Assembly (NCBI GenBank): GCA_907163375.1
Contig: CAJQUW010011033.1
Span: forward strand, 1-64,000
DNA length: 64,000 nucleotides
Reading direction: 5' to 3'
From: Prostheceraeus crozeri
Lineage: Eukaryota; Platyhelminthes; Polycladida; Euryleptidae
A program made the position numbers and the translations under genes. Positions within the stretch are counted from its first letter, which is position 1. Each line of letters begins with the position of its first letter. The notes below the pieces were generated by a model. That model had not been told where the DNA came from. It made no database searches and worked only from the letters and a program-made list of their open reading frames with translations. Shown here piece after piece: positions 26,113-34,556 of this stretch.

Positions 26113-27420
26113 TTAAGTTTCATCATATAATGTTTTATCAAAAGATAATTTAAATTTTTTTTCACTAACTATTGATTCATCATCATCATCATAAATTGTT
26201 TCTTCATCATCATCATAAATTGTTTCTTCATCATCATAAATTACACTTTTTGGTATAGGATGCCCTTCCATGATAGGATACCATTCCCTGATAGGAATAT
26301 CTAATTCTAAATTACATCTTTTATCTGATAATAATATAATGGAGAAAAATATTGGTCTTTGATCTCTTTTGGAAAATTTAATAACACCACCATAATCTGA
26401 ATCACTTTTAGTTTTTGTTAAAGATGATAAAATTTTAAATTGATTAGATGTAAATCCTAATTTAAATTTTGTAGACCCGACACATAGTTGTCTAACAGTA
26501 TCTTCAACTATACCATCATTATTATTTTCAATTGTAAGAAAATGAAATTTAGATAAATTTTTATAATTACTAATATTTTTATAATCTTTTTTACCATTTA
26601 CACCTTTTTCAGATGTTACAGAATCATCATTATTATCATAAGATTCTCTAAGATCGGGCAAAGCCCTAGAACCTTCAGTTCGTTTATTATGAATATGATT
26701 ATGGTCATTGTTAATAGTATAAGGTGTTGTCCACATATAAATTTTCTCTTGTTGAGCTAAACCATTTATATAAGATTTTAACAAATTAATATTTAAGTTG
26801 GAATATAATCCTATATACGTATCATCATCATATCTTTGGGGCATTTCTAATGTTTCTTGTTTATAAATTGTGTCTCTATAATAAACTTGACATAATAATT
26901 CTTCATTATGTTTTTTACTCTCTATGTGAATGTTATATTGATTTTGATCATCAACAAATAATCTTATTTTTTCTTTGGAAAAAGATTTTAATTTTTTAAC
27001 TAATTCTTTAATATTGATATAATTAATAATTTTAGTTTCTATCCAATCAGTATTACTAATTGGTAACACTGCTCTAATAAATCCATAAACATTATTATGA
27101 CCTATTATAACCATATTTTCTTTATTTAATTCAACATAAGCTACATCATTATATTTACTTACAATCTCCATAAATTTAATAAATGGATCACCTGGAAATA
27201 AACAATAATTAGTTTCTATAGAAGGTAAACCTTTAGTCTGTTCTCTAAATATTTCGGCTTGTAATTGAAATAAAATATTAACATCTATACATGGATTTGT
27301 AATAGTATTATTATTATTATTATTAACAAAACATTTATTTTCAAATCCCGTTGATCTCGTCGAATAAGAAGAACAGGATGATGCGGGCGAATATAATTTT
27401 TTTAAATTTGGATTTTCCAT
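26113..27420 (-). CDS. 435-aa ORF of the virus-like element, function unknown
   Basis: One uninterrupted leftward frame that starts at the divergent promoter. The N-terminus is Ser/Asn-rich (with a run of Asn around residues 34-39), the middle is beta-rich with alternating hydrophobic residues, and the end is very acidic, with a repeated ETIYDDDE-type motif coded by short tandem ATCATCATC repeats at 26170-26240. The spacing of beta strands and the acidic end loosely recall a processivity clamp, but I see no diagnostic motif, so this is a guess only. An in-frame copy of palindrome family A at 26652-26682 adds a TEGSRALPDL stretch, which looks like an insertion into a linker. Confidence 0.6.
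   Translation of the reverse strand: MENPNLKKLYSPASSCSSYSTRSTGFENKCFVNNNNNNTITNPCIDVNILFQLQAEIFREQTKGLPSIETNYCLFPGDPFIKFMEIVSKYNDVAYVELNKENMVIIGHNNVYGFIRAVLPISNTDWIETKIINYINIKELVKKLKSFSKEKIRLFVDDQNQYNIHIESKKHNEELLCQVYYRDTIYKQETLEMPQRYDDDTYIGLYSNLNINLLKSYINGLAQQEKIYMWTTPYTINNDHNHIHNKRTEGSRALPDLRESYDNNDDSVTSEKGVNGKKDYKNISNYKNLSKFHFLTIENNNDGIVEDTVRQLCVGSTKFKLGFTSNQFKILSSLTKTKSDSDYGGVIKFSKRDQRPIFFSIILLSDKRCNLELDIPIREWYPIMEGHPIPKSVIYDDEETIYDDDEETIYDDDDESIVSEKKFKLSFDKTLYDET
26652..26682 (+). repeat. Palindrome module A inside the 435-aa ORF
   Basis: ATCGGGCAAAGCCCTAGAAC then CTTCAGTTCG. Translated in the leftward frame as RTEGSRALPD. It is near-identical to the inverted non-coding copy at 33702-33733. 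Confidence 0.85.
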
Positions 27421-27523
27421 TTTTTTATTTTTATTAGAAAAAATTTTATTTTTTATTTTTATTAGAAAAAATTTTATTTTTTTATTTTTATTAGAAAAAA
27501 TTTTATTTTTTTATTGTTAAAAA
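27421..27523. promoter_or_regulatory. Divergent promoter with three tandem repeats
   Basis: The 103 bases between the leftward 435-aa ORF and the rightward fibre-like ORF hold three near-identical copies of about 31 bases built on TTTTTATTAGAAAAAATTTT. They lie between two divergent start codons and are the only non-coding sequence there, so they are the likely bidirectional promoter or an origin-proximal control site of the element. The AGAAAAAATTT core also appears ahead of the zinc-finger ORF (near 25960). No canonical TATA arrangement can be singled out in such AT-rich sequence. Confidence 0.5.
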
Positions 27524-28411
27524 ATGATGTTACCAAATGTTGGTGGAGGTGCATATATCCCGAATAATCGTGAATTAGAAATAGAGATAGAAAATTATAT
27601 CATGAAAACTGGAGACGTTTTATCTGGTCCATTGCATCTTTCTATTCTTCCGCAACAAAATACAGAGTTAACAAATAAACAATATGTTGATACACAAATC
27701 AATGATTTAAAGGAAAAATATATAAACGATGTTTTGGTTCCACTGATGAACGAATTAAAGTTGCTTAAACTTAATGACAAATCATTAAACGAAAAATTAT
27801 CAAAACTTGATAAAAAGGATAGAGAGCTAGAAGCAGATATAGCAAAACTTTTTAAAAAGATTTCTGAACAATCAAAAATTTTAATATTACTTTCTTTAAA
27901 TTTAAAATCTGCTGTAATTAAAAATAAACATCAGATAAAAATGTTAAAAGAACAATTAGAAGATGAAATAGAAAAACTACCTGAAAGAATTAAAAAAAAT
28001 TTAAAGCAGTTACAAATTACATTCCAAAAAAGTGTTGATGAATTGAGTTCTAAAATTACTCAACAAATGAAAAAGATGAATAGAATAATAAATGAAGTAA
28101 ACTCACTTAATGAAAAAGTTGATAAAATGAAAACTCTTAAAATCAATTTAGAAAATGAATTAAAGAAAAATTTACAAGAAAACTCTAAAGAAAATAAAGA
28201 ACAGTTAGATTCTGTTAAAAGACAATTAGATGTTCTTAAAATTAAGTTAAATGCTCTTAAAACGGCATTGAAGATTAATCAGCAGAAAATGCAAGTTAAT
28301 AGAAAAGAAATTAAAGTACATCACACGCTGCTTGACGCAATAGATAAAGTGCAACAGTCAATTAATAAAGTTATCTCGAAGTTGTTGTCCATTCACAAAC
28401 GTAAATCTTAA
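27524..28411 (+). CDS. Fibre-like coiled-coil protein of the element
   Basis: 295 codons. The head has MKTGDVLSGPLHLS and, shortly after, TNKQYVDTQI (residues 26-60). This GPL...KQYVD arrangement is the repeat motif found at the base of many phage and virus tail fibres and trimeric spikes. From about residue 60 to the end it is continuous Lys/Glu/Leu-rich heptad sequence, predicted to form one long coiled coil. Position at the start of the rightward virion-type cluster fits a vertex fibre or spike. The frame is open throughout. Family assignment is by motif only; an internal scaffold coiled coil is the alternative. Confidence 0.6.
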   Translation: MMLPNVGGGAYIPNNRELEIEIENYIMKTGDVLSGPLHLSILPQQNTELTNKQYVDTQINDLKEKYINDVLVPLMNELKLLKLNDKSLNEKLSKLDKKDRELEADIAKLFKKISEQSKILILLSLNLKSAVIKNKHQIKMLKEQLEDEIEKLPERIKKNLKQLQITFQKSVDELSSKITQQMKKMNRIINEVNSLNEKVDKMKTLKINLENELKKNLQENSKENKEQLDSVKRQLDVLKIKLNALKTALKINQQKMQVNRKEIKVHHTLLDAIDKVQQSINKVISKLLSIHKRKS

Positions 28412-28437
28412 TCGACGAAGTCTTGGGTTTCTAACCA

Positions 28438-28491
28438 ATCGGAGCGAAGCTCCTCGAGGCTTTAGCCGATCGGACCAAAGGTCCTCAGGTT
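28438..28491 (+). repeat. Palindrome modules B and C, side by side
   Basis: Between two genes. Module B (ATCGGAGCGAAGCTCCT...CTTTAGCCGAT) contains the hairpin GGAGCGAAGCTCC; module C (CGGACCAAAGGTCCTCAGG) contains the hairpin GGACCAAAGGTCC. Module B recurs at 24485 and, inverted, at 30514; module C recurs inverted at 31272. Confidence 0.8.
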
Positions 28492-28549
28492 ACTAACCAA
28501 ATCGGAATCGTAAATATTTTTTCTCAAAAGTCAAATTTAATCCTAAAAA

Positions 28550-29095
28550 ATGCCTATAATTTATAAACACAATCTTAAACATTTTGCTTCAAATCAAAAA
28601 ATTGCTCATGAACCACGTATGAATCCTGTTTATCATTATGATAATAGAGAAACAGTCGGAACAGAAAAGTTCCTAGGCACCGCAGGTGCCGTTCACACGG
28701 AAGGAGCTGGGATCTTCTCTGGTATTGGTAGTATCGTTAACTTAATTAAAAATAATAAAGATTTGATTACATCTGCTGCAAAAGGAGCAGCTGCTATAGG
28801 TAGTACAGCTAGTGCAATATCAAATGCTGTCAAGTCTCAAAACGAATTAAAACAACTAGAAGCTATTCGTAAACTTAGGAATGATTCCGAAGAACTAAAA
28901 AAATTAAAAAAACTTTCAGATGAAACAAAGAACAAAATTGCTAACATTGCTGTTGGGGAAACCTTGAGGAGCGGAGCTCCGTCTGATAGTAAACATAATG
29001 AAAAAACAATTGAAGAAATAAGAGGTAATGGCGTGAGCAGCAACCTTCGGTTTAACCAGCAAAGCTGTAGCGGAGCTGGTCTAGCAAAATTCTAA
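28550..29095 (+). CDS. Small virion-type protein with hydrophobic segment
   Basis: 181 codons in the rightward cluster. A basic, His/Asn-rich start is followed by a Gly/Ala-rich hydrophobic stretch (GAGIFSGIGSIVNLI and SAAKGAAAIGSTASAI, residues about 52-90), then a charged helix, and an end rich in Gly and Ser. This resembles the membrane-active or core minor proteins of adenovirus- and Polinton-type virions in layout, but no specific family motif is seen. The ATG follows AAAAGTCAAATTTAATC, a sequence shared with the next gene's leader. The last 45 codons include small palindromes coding LRSGAPSDS and CSGAGL stretches. Confidence 0.5.
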   Translation: MPIIYKHNLKHFASNQKIAHEPRMNPVYHYDNRETVGTEKFLGTAGAVHTEGAGIFSGIGSIVNLIKNNKDLITSAAKGAAAIGSTASAISNAVKSQNELKQLEAIRKLRNDSEELKKLKKLSDETKNKIANIAVGETLRSGAPSDSKHNEKTIEEIRGNGVSSNLRFNQQSCSGAGLAKF

Positions 29096-29189
29096 AATTA
29101 TATTTTAGTAAAATTTTTTAGTAATTTTTTTAGTAAAATTTTTTTCTGTCTGTGAGAAAAAACAAAAAGTCAAATTATTTTTTATAAAA

Positions 29190-30523
29190 ATGTCTTCGCT
29201 TATCGAAAATAAATTTAGATTAGACGATCCTCCGTTCGTCAGTAATAATCAAAAAAAGAATGACTATATAAGAATTGCTATGAATCCCGGATCTTCCAGT
29301 AGAGTAAATACTGGAGGTGATTTAATTTTTGAAGTTGATAATCAGCAGAGTTATATATATTTACCTGATTCGTTTTTACATTGTGAATATTCTTTATATA
29401 GTGATGCTAATTTTACAACACCATTACCAGAAACCGATAATATTGCATTAGAGAATAATTTTTTTCCAAGATTATTTACACAAATGCGTTTAGATGTTGC
29501 AACTCAAAATATAGAAACAATAAGTGATTCTCCAGGTGTAATTGATACAATGCTTAGATTTATAACAATTGGTGAAAATAATAAAAAGTATGAAATCGAA
29601 GGTTGGTTTCCTGATACTAATGATGGTATAATTGTTGATGATTTAACTCACGCTGGAACAGATGCAGCAGGAATTGCGAAAGATGTAGAAAATATTGCAA
29701 AACATTTAAATAAAACAAATAATGATGCATATAAAGAAAGACGTGAATTTAACAAGAAAAGTAAGCAAACAGTAAATTGGTCATTGTCTCCATTATTCGG
29801 ATATTTAGATTATGTTAAAATATCATATCAATTAAAATTTAAATTAATAATTCATCGTACAGCAAATAATGAATTAATCTTTTTTGGTAAGACTGGAAAA
29901 AAGCATATTTAAAAATTGATAGACTTGAATGGTGGATTAAGCATATTACTCCTAGTTTAGAGGTTGAAACAGCTATTGAAAAAAGATTAAATACTAACAA
30001 ACCAATTCCAGTAAATTTTCTAAAGCGTACTGCTAGTTCAGTAACTTTTTCCGAACAAAGATTTAACTGGCATTTTACTAGAACTGCGAATACTCCAAGA
30101 TATTTATTACTAACATTTCAAAGAAATAATTCTCCAAGTTTTGATAAGAACAACAATATTTTTCATATTAATACAATTCGAAGTTTACAAGTTTCATTAA
30201 ATCAAACCCGATATCCAATTGATCCATTAAGATTCGATGATACCAATAATCAATTTATGGAAGGATATGATGCTTATCGAAATCTTTGTACAGAATTTGG
30301 AGTTGAACCACAATTAACTCCTGGAGATTGGAGACATTTATATCCAATTTTCTGTTTCGATTTAAGTGCACAATCTGAAGATATTATTAAAAATGGTTGT
30401 GATGTAACAATTAATATTGAAAAGAAAGATTCCACAACTTCATTGATGGCTTATGGTTTATTGCTAGAAGATGTAAAATATTCTATTGAAATTCTTAATG
30501 GAAAGATGGTAAGGATAGGCTAA
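29190..30523 (+). pseudogene. Capsid-like region, broken
   Basis: Rightward region whose translated parts look like a jelly-roll capsid protein: many short beta-type strands and aromatic residues, an early block with NPGSSSRVNTGGDLIFEV, a middle block with FGYLDYVKISYQLKFKL, and a last block with LYPIFCFDLSAQSED and YGLLLEDVKYSIEI. The total span, about 1.3 kb, is short for a Polinton double-jelly-roll major capsid protein, so it may be a compact version or a different capsid class. It looks broken about once. It sits between the small virion ORFs, as expected for a capsid gene. Its end overlaps an inverted copy of palindrome module B. Confidence 0.6.
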
Positions 30524-30545
30524 AGCCAGAGGAGCTTCGCTCTGA
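30514..30545 (-). repeat. Palindrome module B, inverted, at the capsid gene end
   Basis: GATAGGCTAAAGCCAGAGG followed by AGCTTCGCTCTGAT: the reverse complement of the module at 24485-24516, with two or three differences. The TAA inside it ends the capsid-like frame, so the insertion or its spread has set the gene's 3' end. Confidence 0.85.
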
Positions 30546-30784
30546 TAAGTTAATTAAAATTTTTTCATAACTAGAATAGATTAAAAATTCTTAACTTAAA
30601 ATTTTTCATAACTAGAATAGATTAAAATTTTTTGGTAACTTAAAATTTTTTAGTAACTTGAAATTTTTTAATAACTAGAATAGATTAAAATTTTTTGGTA
30701 ACTTAATATTTTTTGGTAACTTGAAATTTTTTCATAACTAGAATAGATTTAAATTTTTGATAACTTAAAATTTTTTTATTAAAA
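30546..30784. repeat. AT-rich tandem repeats between virion genes
   Basis: About 240 bases without a gene, made of imperfect repeats of CATAACTAGAATAGATTAAA and GGTAACTTAAAATTTTTT, alternating roughly every 60 bases. It separates the capsid-like region from the next start codon and may be a promoter array; nothing else is visible in it. Confidence 0.65.
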
Positions 30785-31270
30785 ATGTCGCAAGCGAAAA
30801 GTAATATTAATAATAAAACTGTTGAATTAAAATTACGTAATATTGTTGACAAAAATACCCCTAAAACTATTACTATTAATAAAAAAAAGTATTACATAAG
30901 TAAACCAATGATAGAGAATATTCAATTACAAGAAGAAAAGAATGGCGGGATTCTCCCATTAATTCCACTAATAATAGGAGGCATAGCTGCAGCAGGAAGT
31001 GTTGCAGGTGGGACAGCTGGTATTGTCCAAGCAGTAAATAAAAATAAATCAGAGAAAGCAGCATTAGAAGAACAAAAACGACATAATAGAGAGTTAGAGA
31101 AAGTTGCTAGGGGTGAAGGAGTAGTAGATAATTTTATTAGTAAATTAAAATTAGTTGATGAAGGAAAACGAGTTCTTAAAAATATTCTCCAAAATGTTGA
31201 TGATTTAATTGAAATTAAAGAAACTAAAGATGGTTCTGGAATATATCTAAGTCCTAGTATGATTCGGTAA
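30785..31270 (+). CDS. Small Gly-rich membrane-segment protein of the element
   Basis: 161 codons. Basic and Asn/Lys-rich at the start, then a striking hydrophobic Gly/Ala segment (LPLIPLIIGGIAAAGSVAGG, residues about 56-75, continuing TAGIVQAVN), then a charged helix (NKSEKAALEEQKRHNRELEK). The same GG-LPLIPLI-GG-A-GS-AGG pattern recurs in adintovirus- and Polinton-like gene clusters, where such proteins are thought to be minor capsid or membrane-lytic peptides of the pX/pVI kind. That role is inference. The frame is open and lies between the capsid-like region and the PLA2-integrase frame, so it belongs to the virion block. Confidence 0.6.
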   Translation: MSQAKSNINNKTVELKLRNIVDKNTPKTITINKKKYYISKPMIENIQLQEEKNGGILPLIPLIIGGIAAAGSVAGGTAGIVQAVNKNKSEKAALEEQKRHNRELEKVARGEGVVDNFISKLKLVDEGKRVLKNILQNVDDLIEIKETKDGSGIYLSPSMIR

Positions 31271-31271
31271 T

Positions 31272-31293
31272 AACCTCAGGACCTTTGGTCCAT
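31272..31293 (-). repeat. Palindrome module C, inverted
   Basis: TAACCTCAGGACCTTTGGTC right after the stop codon of the previous ORF; reverse complement of the module C copy at 28470-28491 with one difference. Confidence 0.85.
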
Positions 31294-31322
31294 AAGGTAA
31301 ATAATTTATTTTATCTTTTAAA

Positions 31323-32705
31323 ATGAATTCCACAAATACCGAAAATTTAATTAAATTAAAAATTTCTAATTTAGATTTATTGAATTATCTATTAAACAAA
31401 AATAAAAACTCACATTGTCAGCATATTGGAGGTGACAAGAACAAAGTTCCATACCACTTCGGTGGTGACATACAAAAAACATTAGAAAACTTTCCTGGAT
31501 TTATTTGGAGTAAATATTCGAAAGAAAAACATCTTCCTGGTCATTCATATACTGGTCCAGGAACTCGATTAGATATAAGACTAGATGAGAATAATAATCC
31601 GAAACCAGGTGAAGAACCAATAAATAGAGTAGATGCCGCAGCTTACAGGCATGATTTAGCTTATCGAAATCATGATCTAAGTTCTCGACATGCAGCTGAT
31701 AAGAAGATGATTCAAGAATTAGATAGTATTCAGAATCCTACATTTAGAGAAAAAATTGAAAGAATGTTTGTTAAGAAAGCTTTACAAGCTAAAATATTAT
31801 TCGGACAGGGTTTAAATGAAACGACAGCTAAGCTGTCTGAGAGCAACGCTCGAACTAATAACTCTGAGAGCAACGCTCGAACCTACGCGTCCGAAATGAC
31901 GAATGACCCAAGCCGCTATGCGTCTGAAATTCATAAAGAATACAGAAGGCCTAAATATTTATTGAAAGTAAAAGTATTTAATAAAGATGATATTTGGAGT
32001 GCTGATCTTATTCATATGCCGAATGAAAGGGACTACAAATACGCATTGACCGTTATAGATTTATATACACGATACGCTTGGGTGAAACCTTTAAAAAATA
32101 AAAATGGTCTATCAGTTAAATATGCGTTTGAAGGAATCTTTAAAGAAAGTAATAGAAAGCCAAGGAAATTGTTTGTTGATAAAGGGTCGGAATTTTATAA
32201 CAGAAACGTTCAGCCACTATTTGAAACTGTTTATTCAACTGAAAACGCAGGAAAAGCTGTAGTGATAGAAAGATTCAATCGGACGTTAAAAAATAAATTA
32301 TTCAAGAAATTTACTGAGCAAAGAAATCAGAAATGGTTGAAGATATTACCAGGAATTGTAGAAGAGTACAATAATAAAGTTCATTCTGGTATTGAAGAAA
32401 CCCCAAAGAATGCTTCTGACGACCCTGATTTGATACGAAAGAAAATATTCGAGAATAATAATTTGAATGAGAGTAATCCGAATTTGCAGAAACTTAAGCC
32501 GAAATTTAAAATTGGAGATAGAGTTAGAATATTTAAATATAAGAATAAATTTGAAAAAGGCTTTGTTGGTTATTGGACTAAAGAAATATTTGAAATTTCT
32601 AAAATAAATCAAAGTTATCCGATTACTTACGAAATCAAAGATTTAGATAATGAAGATATCAGAGGCCGTTTTTATCAAAATGAATTACAACGAACTGATT
32701 TTTAA
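31323..32705 (+). CDS. Phospholipase A2 domain in frame with rve integrase
   Basis: 460 codons, open throughout. Residues about 55-165 form a parvovirus VP1u-type phospholipase A2: calcium loop YTGPG at 76-80 and the catalytic HDLAY at 110-114, preceded by an NRVDAAAYR helix. In parvoviruses this domain breaches the endosome. Residues about 205-350 are an rve (DDE) integrase: acidic triad D228 (WSADL), D286 (FVDKG) and E316 (VIERFNRT). The end (IGDRVRIFK...GYWTKEIFEI) is an SH3-like integrase tail. The linker holds a twice-repeated SESNART unit coded by a small palindrome. In related elements these two domains are normally separate proteins, so this may be a genuine fusion or the merging of neighbouring genes in a decaying copy. 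Confidence 0.85.
   Translation: MNSTNTENLIKLKISNLDLLNYLLNKNKNSHCQHIGGDKNKVPYHFGGDIQKTLENFPGFIWSKYSKEKHLPGHSYTGPGTRLDIRLDENNNPKPGEEPINRVDAAAYRHDLAYRNHDLSSRHAADKKMIQELDSIQNPTFREKIERMFVKKALQAKILFGQGLNETTAKLSESNARTNNSESNARTYASEMTNDPSRYASEIHKEYRRPKYLLKVKVFNKDDIWSADLIHMPNERDYKYALTVIDLYTRYAWVKPLKNKNGLSVKYAFEGIFKESNRKPRKLFVDKGSEFYNRNVQPLFETVYSTENAGKAVVIERFNRTLKNKLFKKFTEQRNQKWLKILPGIVEEYNNKVHSGIEETPKNASDDPDLIRKKIFENNNLNESNPNLQKLKPKFKIGDRVRIFKYKNKFEKGFVGYWTKEIFEISKINQSYPITYEIKDLDNEDIRGRFYQNELQRTDF
31836..31882 (+). repeat. Twin in-frame palindrome units (SESNART)
   Basis: Two identical copies of TCTGAGAGCAACGCTCGAAC (31836-31855 and 31863-31882), each with the hairpin GAGCAACGCTC, placed exactly in the linker between the phospholipase and integrase domains. 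They code the repeated peptide SESNART. Confidence 0.9.
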
Positions 32706-32797
32706 TTATCATTATTATTATTATTGGAACTAACGTTTCGGGAATGAAATTCCCTTGTTAGGCATAGCGCGTAGCGCGTAGCGCGTAGCCATAGAAC
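32706..32797. repeat. Short palindromes and triple TAGCGCG repeat
   Basis: Between the integrase stop and the convergent protease: an ATT microsatellite, the hairpin GGGAATGAAATTCCC, and three tandem GTAGCGC units near 32766-32789. It is the 3' meeting point of two convergent genes and may serve as a terminator; that is inference. Confidence 0.5.
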
Positions 32798-33287
32798 CTA
32801 CGGTTCGTTCAATTCTAACATTATATCTAGAAATGGTACTCCTTTTTGTAATTTGTACAAAACGTATAAACATAATTGTCCACAATAGGTAGTGCCTGGT
32901 GTTTGAATTTGAAATGTATTGTATGTTCCCGTTCCAAGTAATTCTTTTACTTCATTTGTAGGGGGGCAAACCGTATGAATCGAACCAATAGTTCTCAGCC
33001 TCCGGGCAATCAAAATAATAGTTCTGCTGATGATTTTTAACGCCTGCTGACCAATGTACGCCTTTTTGGTCTGAAGTGTGAAGATTGGTTACGAAATTTA
33101 CAGTTATTGATGGAACTTTGTTCCGGGAACTGAAGGTTCCTGTTGGCTTATTTTTTAGGAATTGTAATTCGTCTCTCATTAGAACATGAAAATTCTTTAT
33201 TCCTAATTCATTTGCGATTTTCTTTAGGTCGAAATTTGTCGTAGTTTGCGTTCCATATAATTTTAAAAACTCATTTATGTTGTTCAT
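32798..33287 (-). pseudogene. Adenain-like cysteine protease, broken
   Basis: Leftward region with the hallmarks of the adenovirus protease (Ulp1/C5) family that matures capsids in adenoviruses and Polintons: a GVHWSAGVKN block around the catalytic His, a YYFDCPE / YWFDSYGLPP block, and the catalytic Cys block TTYCGQLCLYVLYKL. The N-terminal third (NNINEFLKLYG, then FHVLMRDEL) also fits. It looks broken about once. It is convergent with the integrase frame and is the last recognisable gene before the right-end repeats. Confidence 0.8.
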
Positions 33288-33469
33288 TTTATAATAAAAA
33301 AATTTCTTAAGGGACCCCTAGAAGACAGAAGGGAGGGGGTAGCAGAACTACGTTCATATGATATTGAAGGATATATTCTTGCTGTTTCTTCCACTTTTGT
33401 TTCTTCCACTTTTAAAGAAATATTTTTAGACACATGATATATTTTAAAAACCTGAAAAACGTCTAAACT

Positions 33470-34095
33470 CATGAATTTGAAATTCTCAACTTTTATGATT
33501 TTCGCTGTCCTTGAACGGTCATGATTTTGGGGGTGAAAATTGTAATTCTCAAATTTTGAGATTCTTAACTTTTATGATTTTTTCGGTGTCCTGGAACGGT
33601 CATGATTTTCAAAGTAAAAAAATGATCTTAATCTCAAATTTGAGATTCTTAACTTTTATGATTTTCGGTGTCCTGGAACGGTCATGATTTTGGGGGTGAA
33701 AATCGAACCGAAGGTTCTAGGGCTTCGCCCGATTGTAATTCTCAAATTTGAGATTTTGAAAAATTTGAAAATTGGGTATTTTAAAAAACGCCCAAATTCA
33801 TGAATTTATGTCGTTTTTAAAAATGTCATTTTTTGAAAAAATGGTACTTTTTGAATGGACTAAATTCATGTATTTATGTCTTAAAAACCTGAGAAAAGGA
33901 CTAAATTCATGAATTTATGTCGTTTTTAAAGATACTATTTTTTTGAATTTTATGGTGTCCTGGAACGGTCTAAATTCATGTATTTAGGTCTTAAAAACCT
34001 GAAAAAGGGTCTAAATTCATGAATTTATGTCGTTTTTAAAGATACTATTTTTTTTGAATTTTAGGTGTCCTGGAACGGTCTTTTGCCCATTACTG
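33470..34095. repeat. Right-end tandem repeat zone of the virus-like element
   Basis: Imperfect repeats built on two blocks: TGTCCTGGAACGGTC (33506, 33587, 33669, 33956, 34066) and CTAAATTCATGAATTTATGTCGTTTTTAAA (cycling between 33780 and 34060). Some units also carry CTCAAATTTGAGATTCTTAAC. Spacings are about 81, 82, 287 and 110 bases. A zone of this kind is expected in or near the terminal inverted repeat of a Polinton; the partner at the left is not in the window. Confidence 0.65.
33702..33733 (-). repeat. Palindrome module A, inverted, in the right-end repeats
   Basis: ATCGAACCGAAGGTTCTAGG plus GCTTCGCCCGAT: a full-length, symmetrical copy with perfect hairpins, lying in non-coding sequence. 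It is the best candidate for the consensus form of module A. Confidence 0.85.
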
Positions 34096-34346
34096 ACGAC
34101 ATGCTAAACGGAATTTCTATATATTTCACTACAACATGATTAGGCTATAGAATACGGTGGAATCACACTCGAATTAAATCTTTGATGACATCAAGAATTA
34201 ATGAGAATAACTAAAATGAATCTGCATTTCGATTACACGCTTAGCGCTAACGTACACTATTTGCATTTTGCTCTATAACCATCTATGCGACTTCAAACAA
34301 CAGAATGTGTTTAAACAAAGGGATGTAGGCTATAGCTGGTGATAAA

Positions 34347-34482
34347 AGTTAGCAACATTGGCTTTACCTATAGCGATCTATTAATCAGTGACAAGAAGCT
34401 GGCGAATTTCGGTTTGCCAATAGCTATCTATTGGCCAGCGACAAAAAGTAAGCAAAATTCGGTTTACCAATAGCCATCTACT
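34347..34482. repeat. Short tandem repeat of about 50 bases
   Basis: Nearly three imperfect copies of a unit containing AATTCGGTTTGCCAATAGC, then TATCTATTGGCCAGCGACAA. It lies just outside the virus-like element. No gene is visible here. Confidence 0.6.
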
Positions 34483-34556
34483 CGCAAACTGCATTATCGC
34501 TAGCTAAGACATCGCTTGCTCGCTCACTAAAAGCCAGCGAATAGTGAGCACTTTTC

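Larger units (their letters stand above)
23726..34095. mobile_element. Old Polinton/adintovirus-like element, broken
   Basis: An AT-rich block whose gene set is that of Polinton-type integrating viruses: DNA polymerase B fragment, rve integrase, adenain-like cysteine protease, capsid-like region, small virion proteins, a fibre-like coiled coil and a parvovirus-type phospholipase A2. Genes left of 27.42 kb and the protease point left; those from 27.52 to 32.7 kb point right, giving a divergent core promoter. It is a fossil: about three or four breaks are apparent and the left side meets the fold-back element, so no left terminal repeat is seen. The right edge is set only by the end of a tandem-repeat zone near 34.1 kb. 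Several frames of 160-460 codons are still open, so it is probably not ancient. Confidence 0.85.

Noticed and set aside
26113-27420. Calling the 435-aa ORF a sliding clamp
   Set aside because: Only overall beta content and an acidic tail suggest it; no diagnostic motif was seen.
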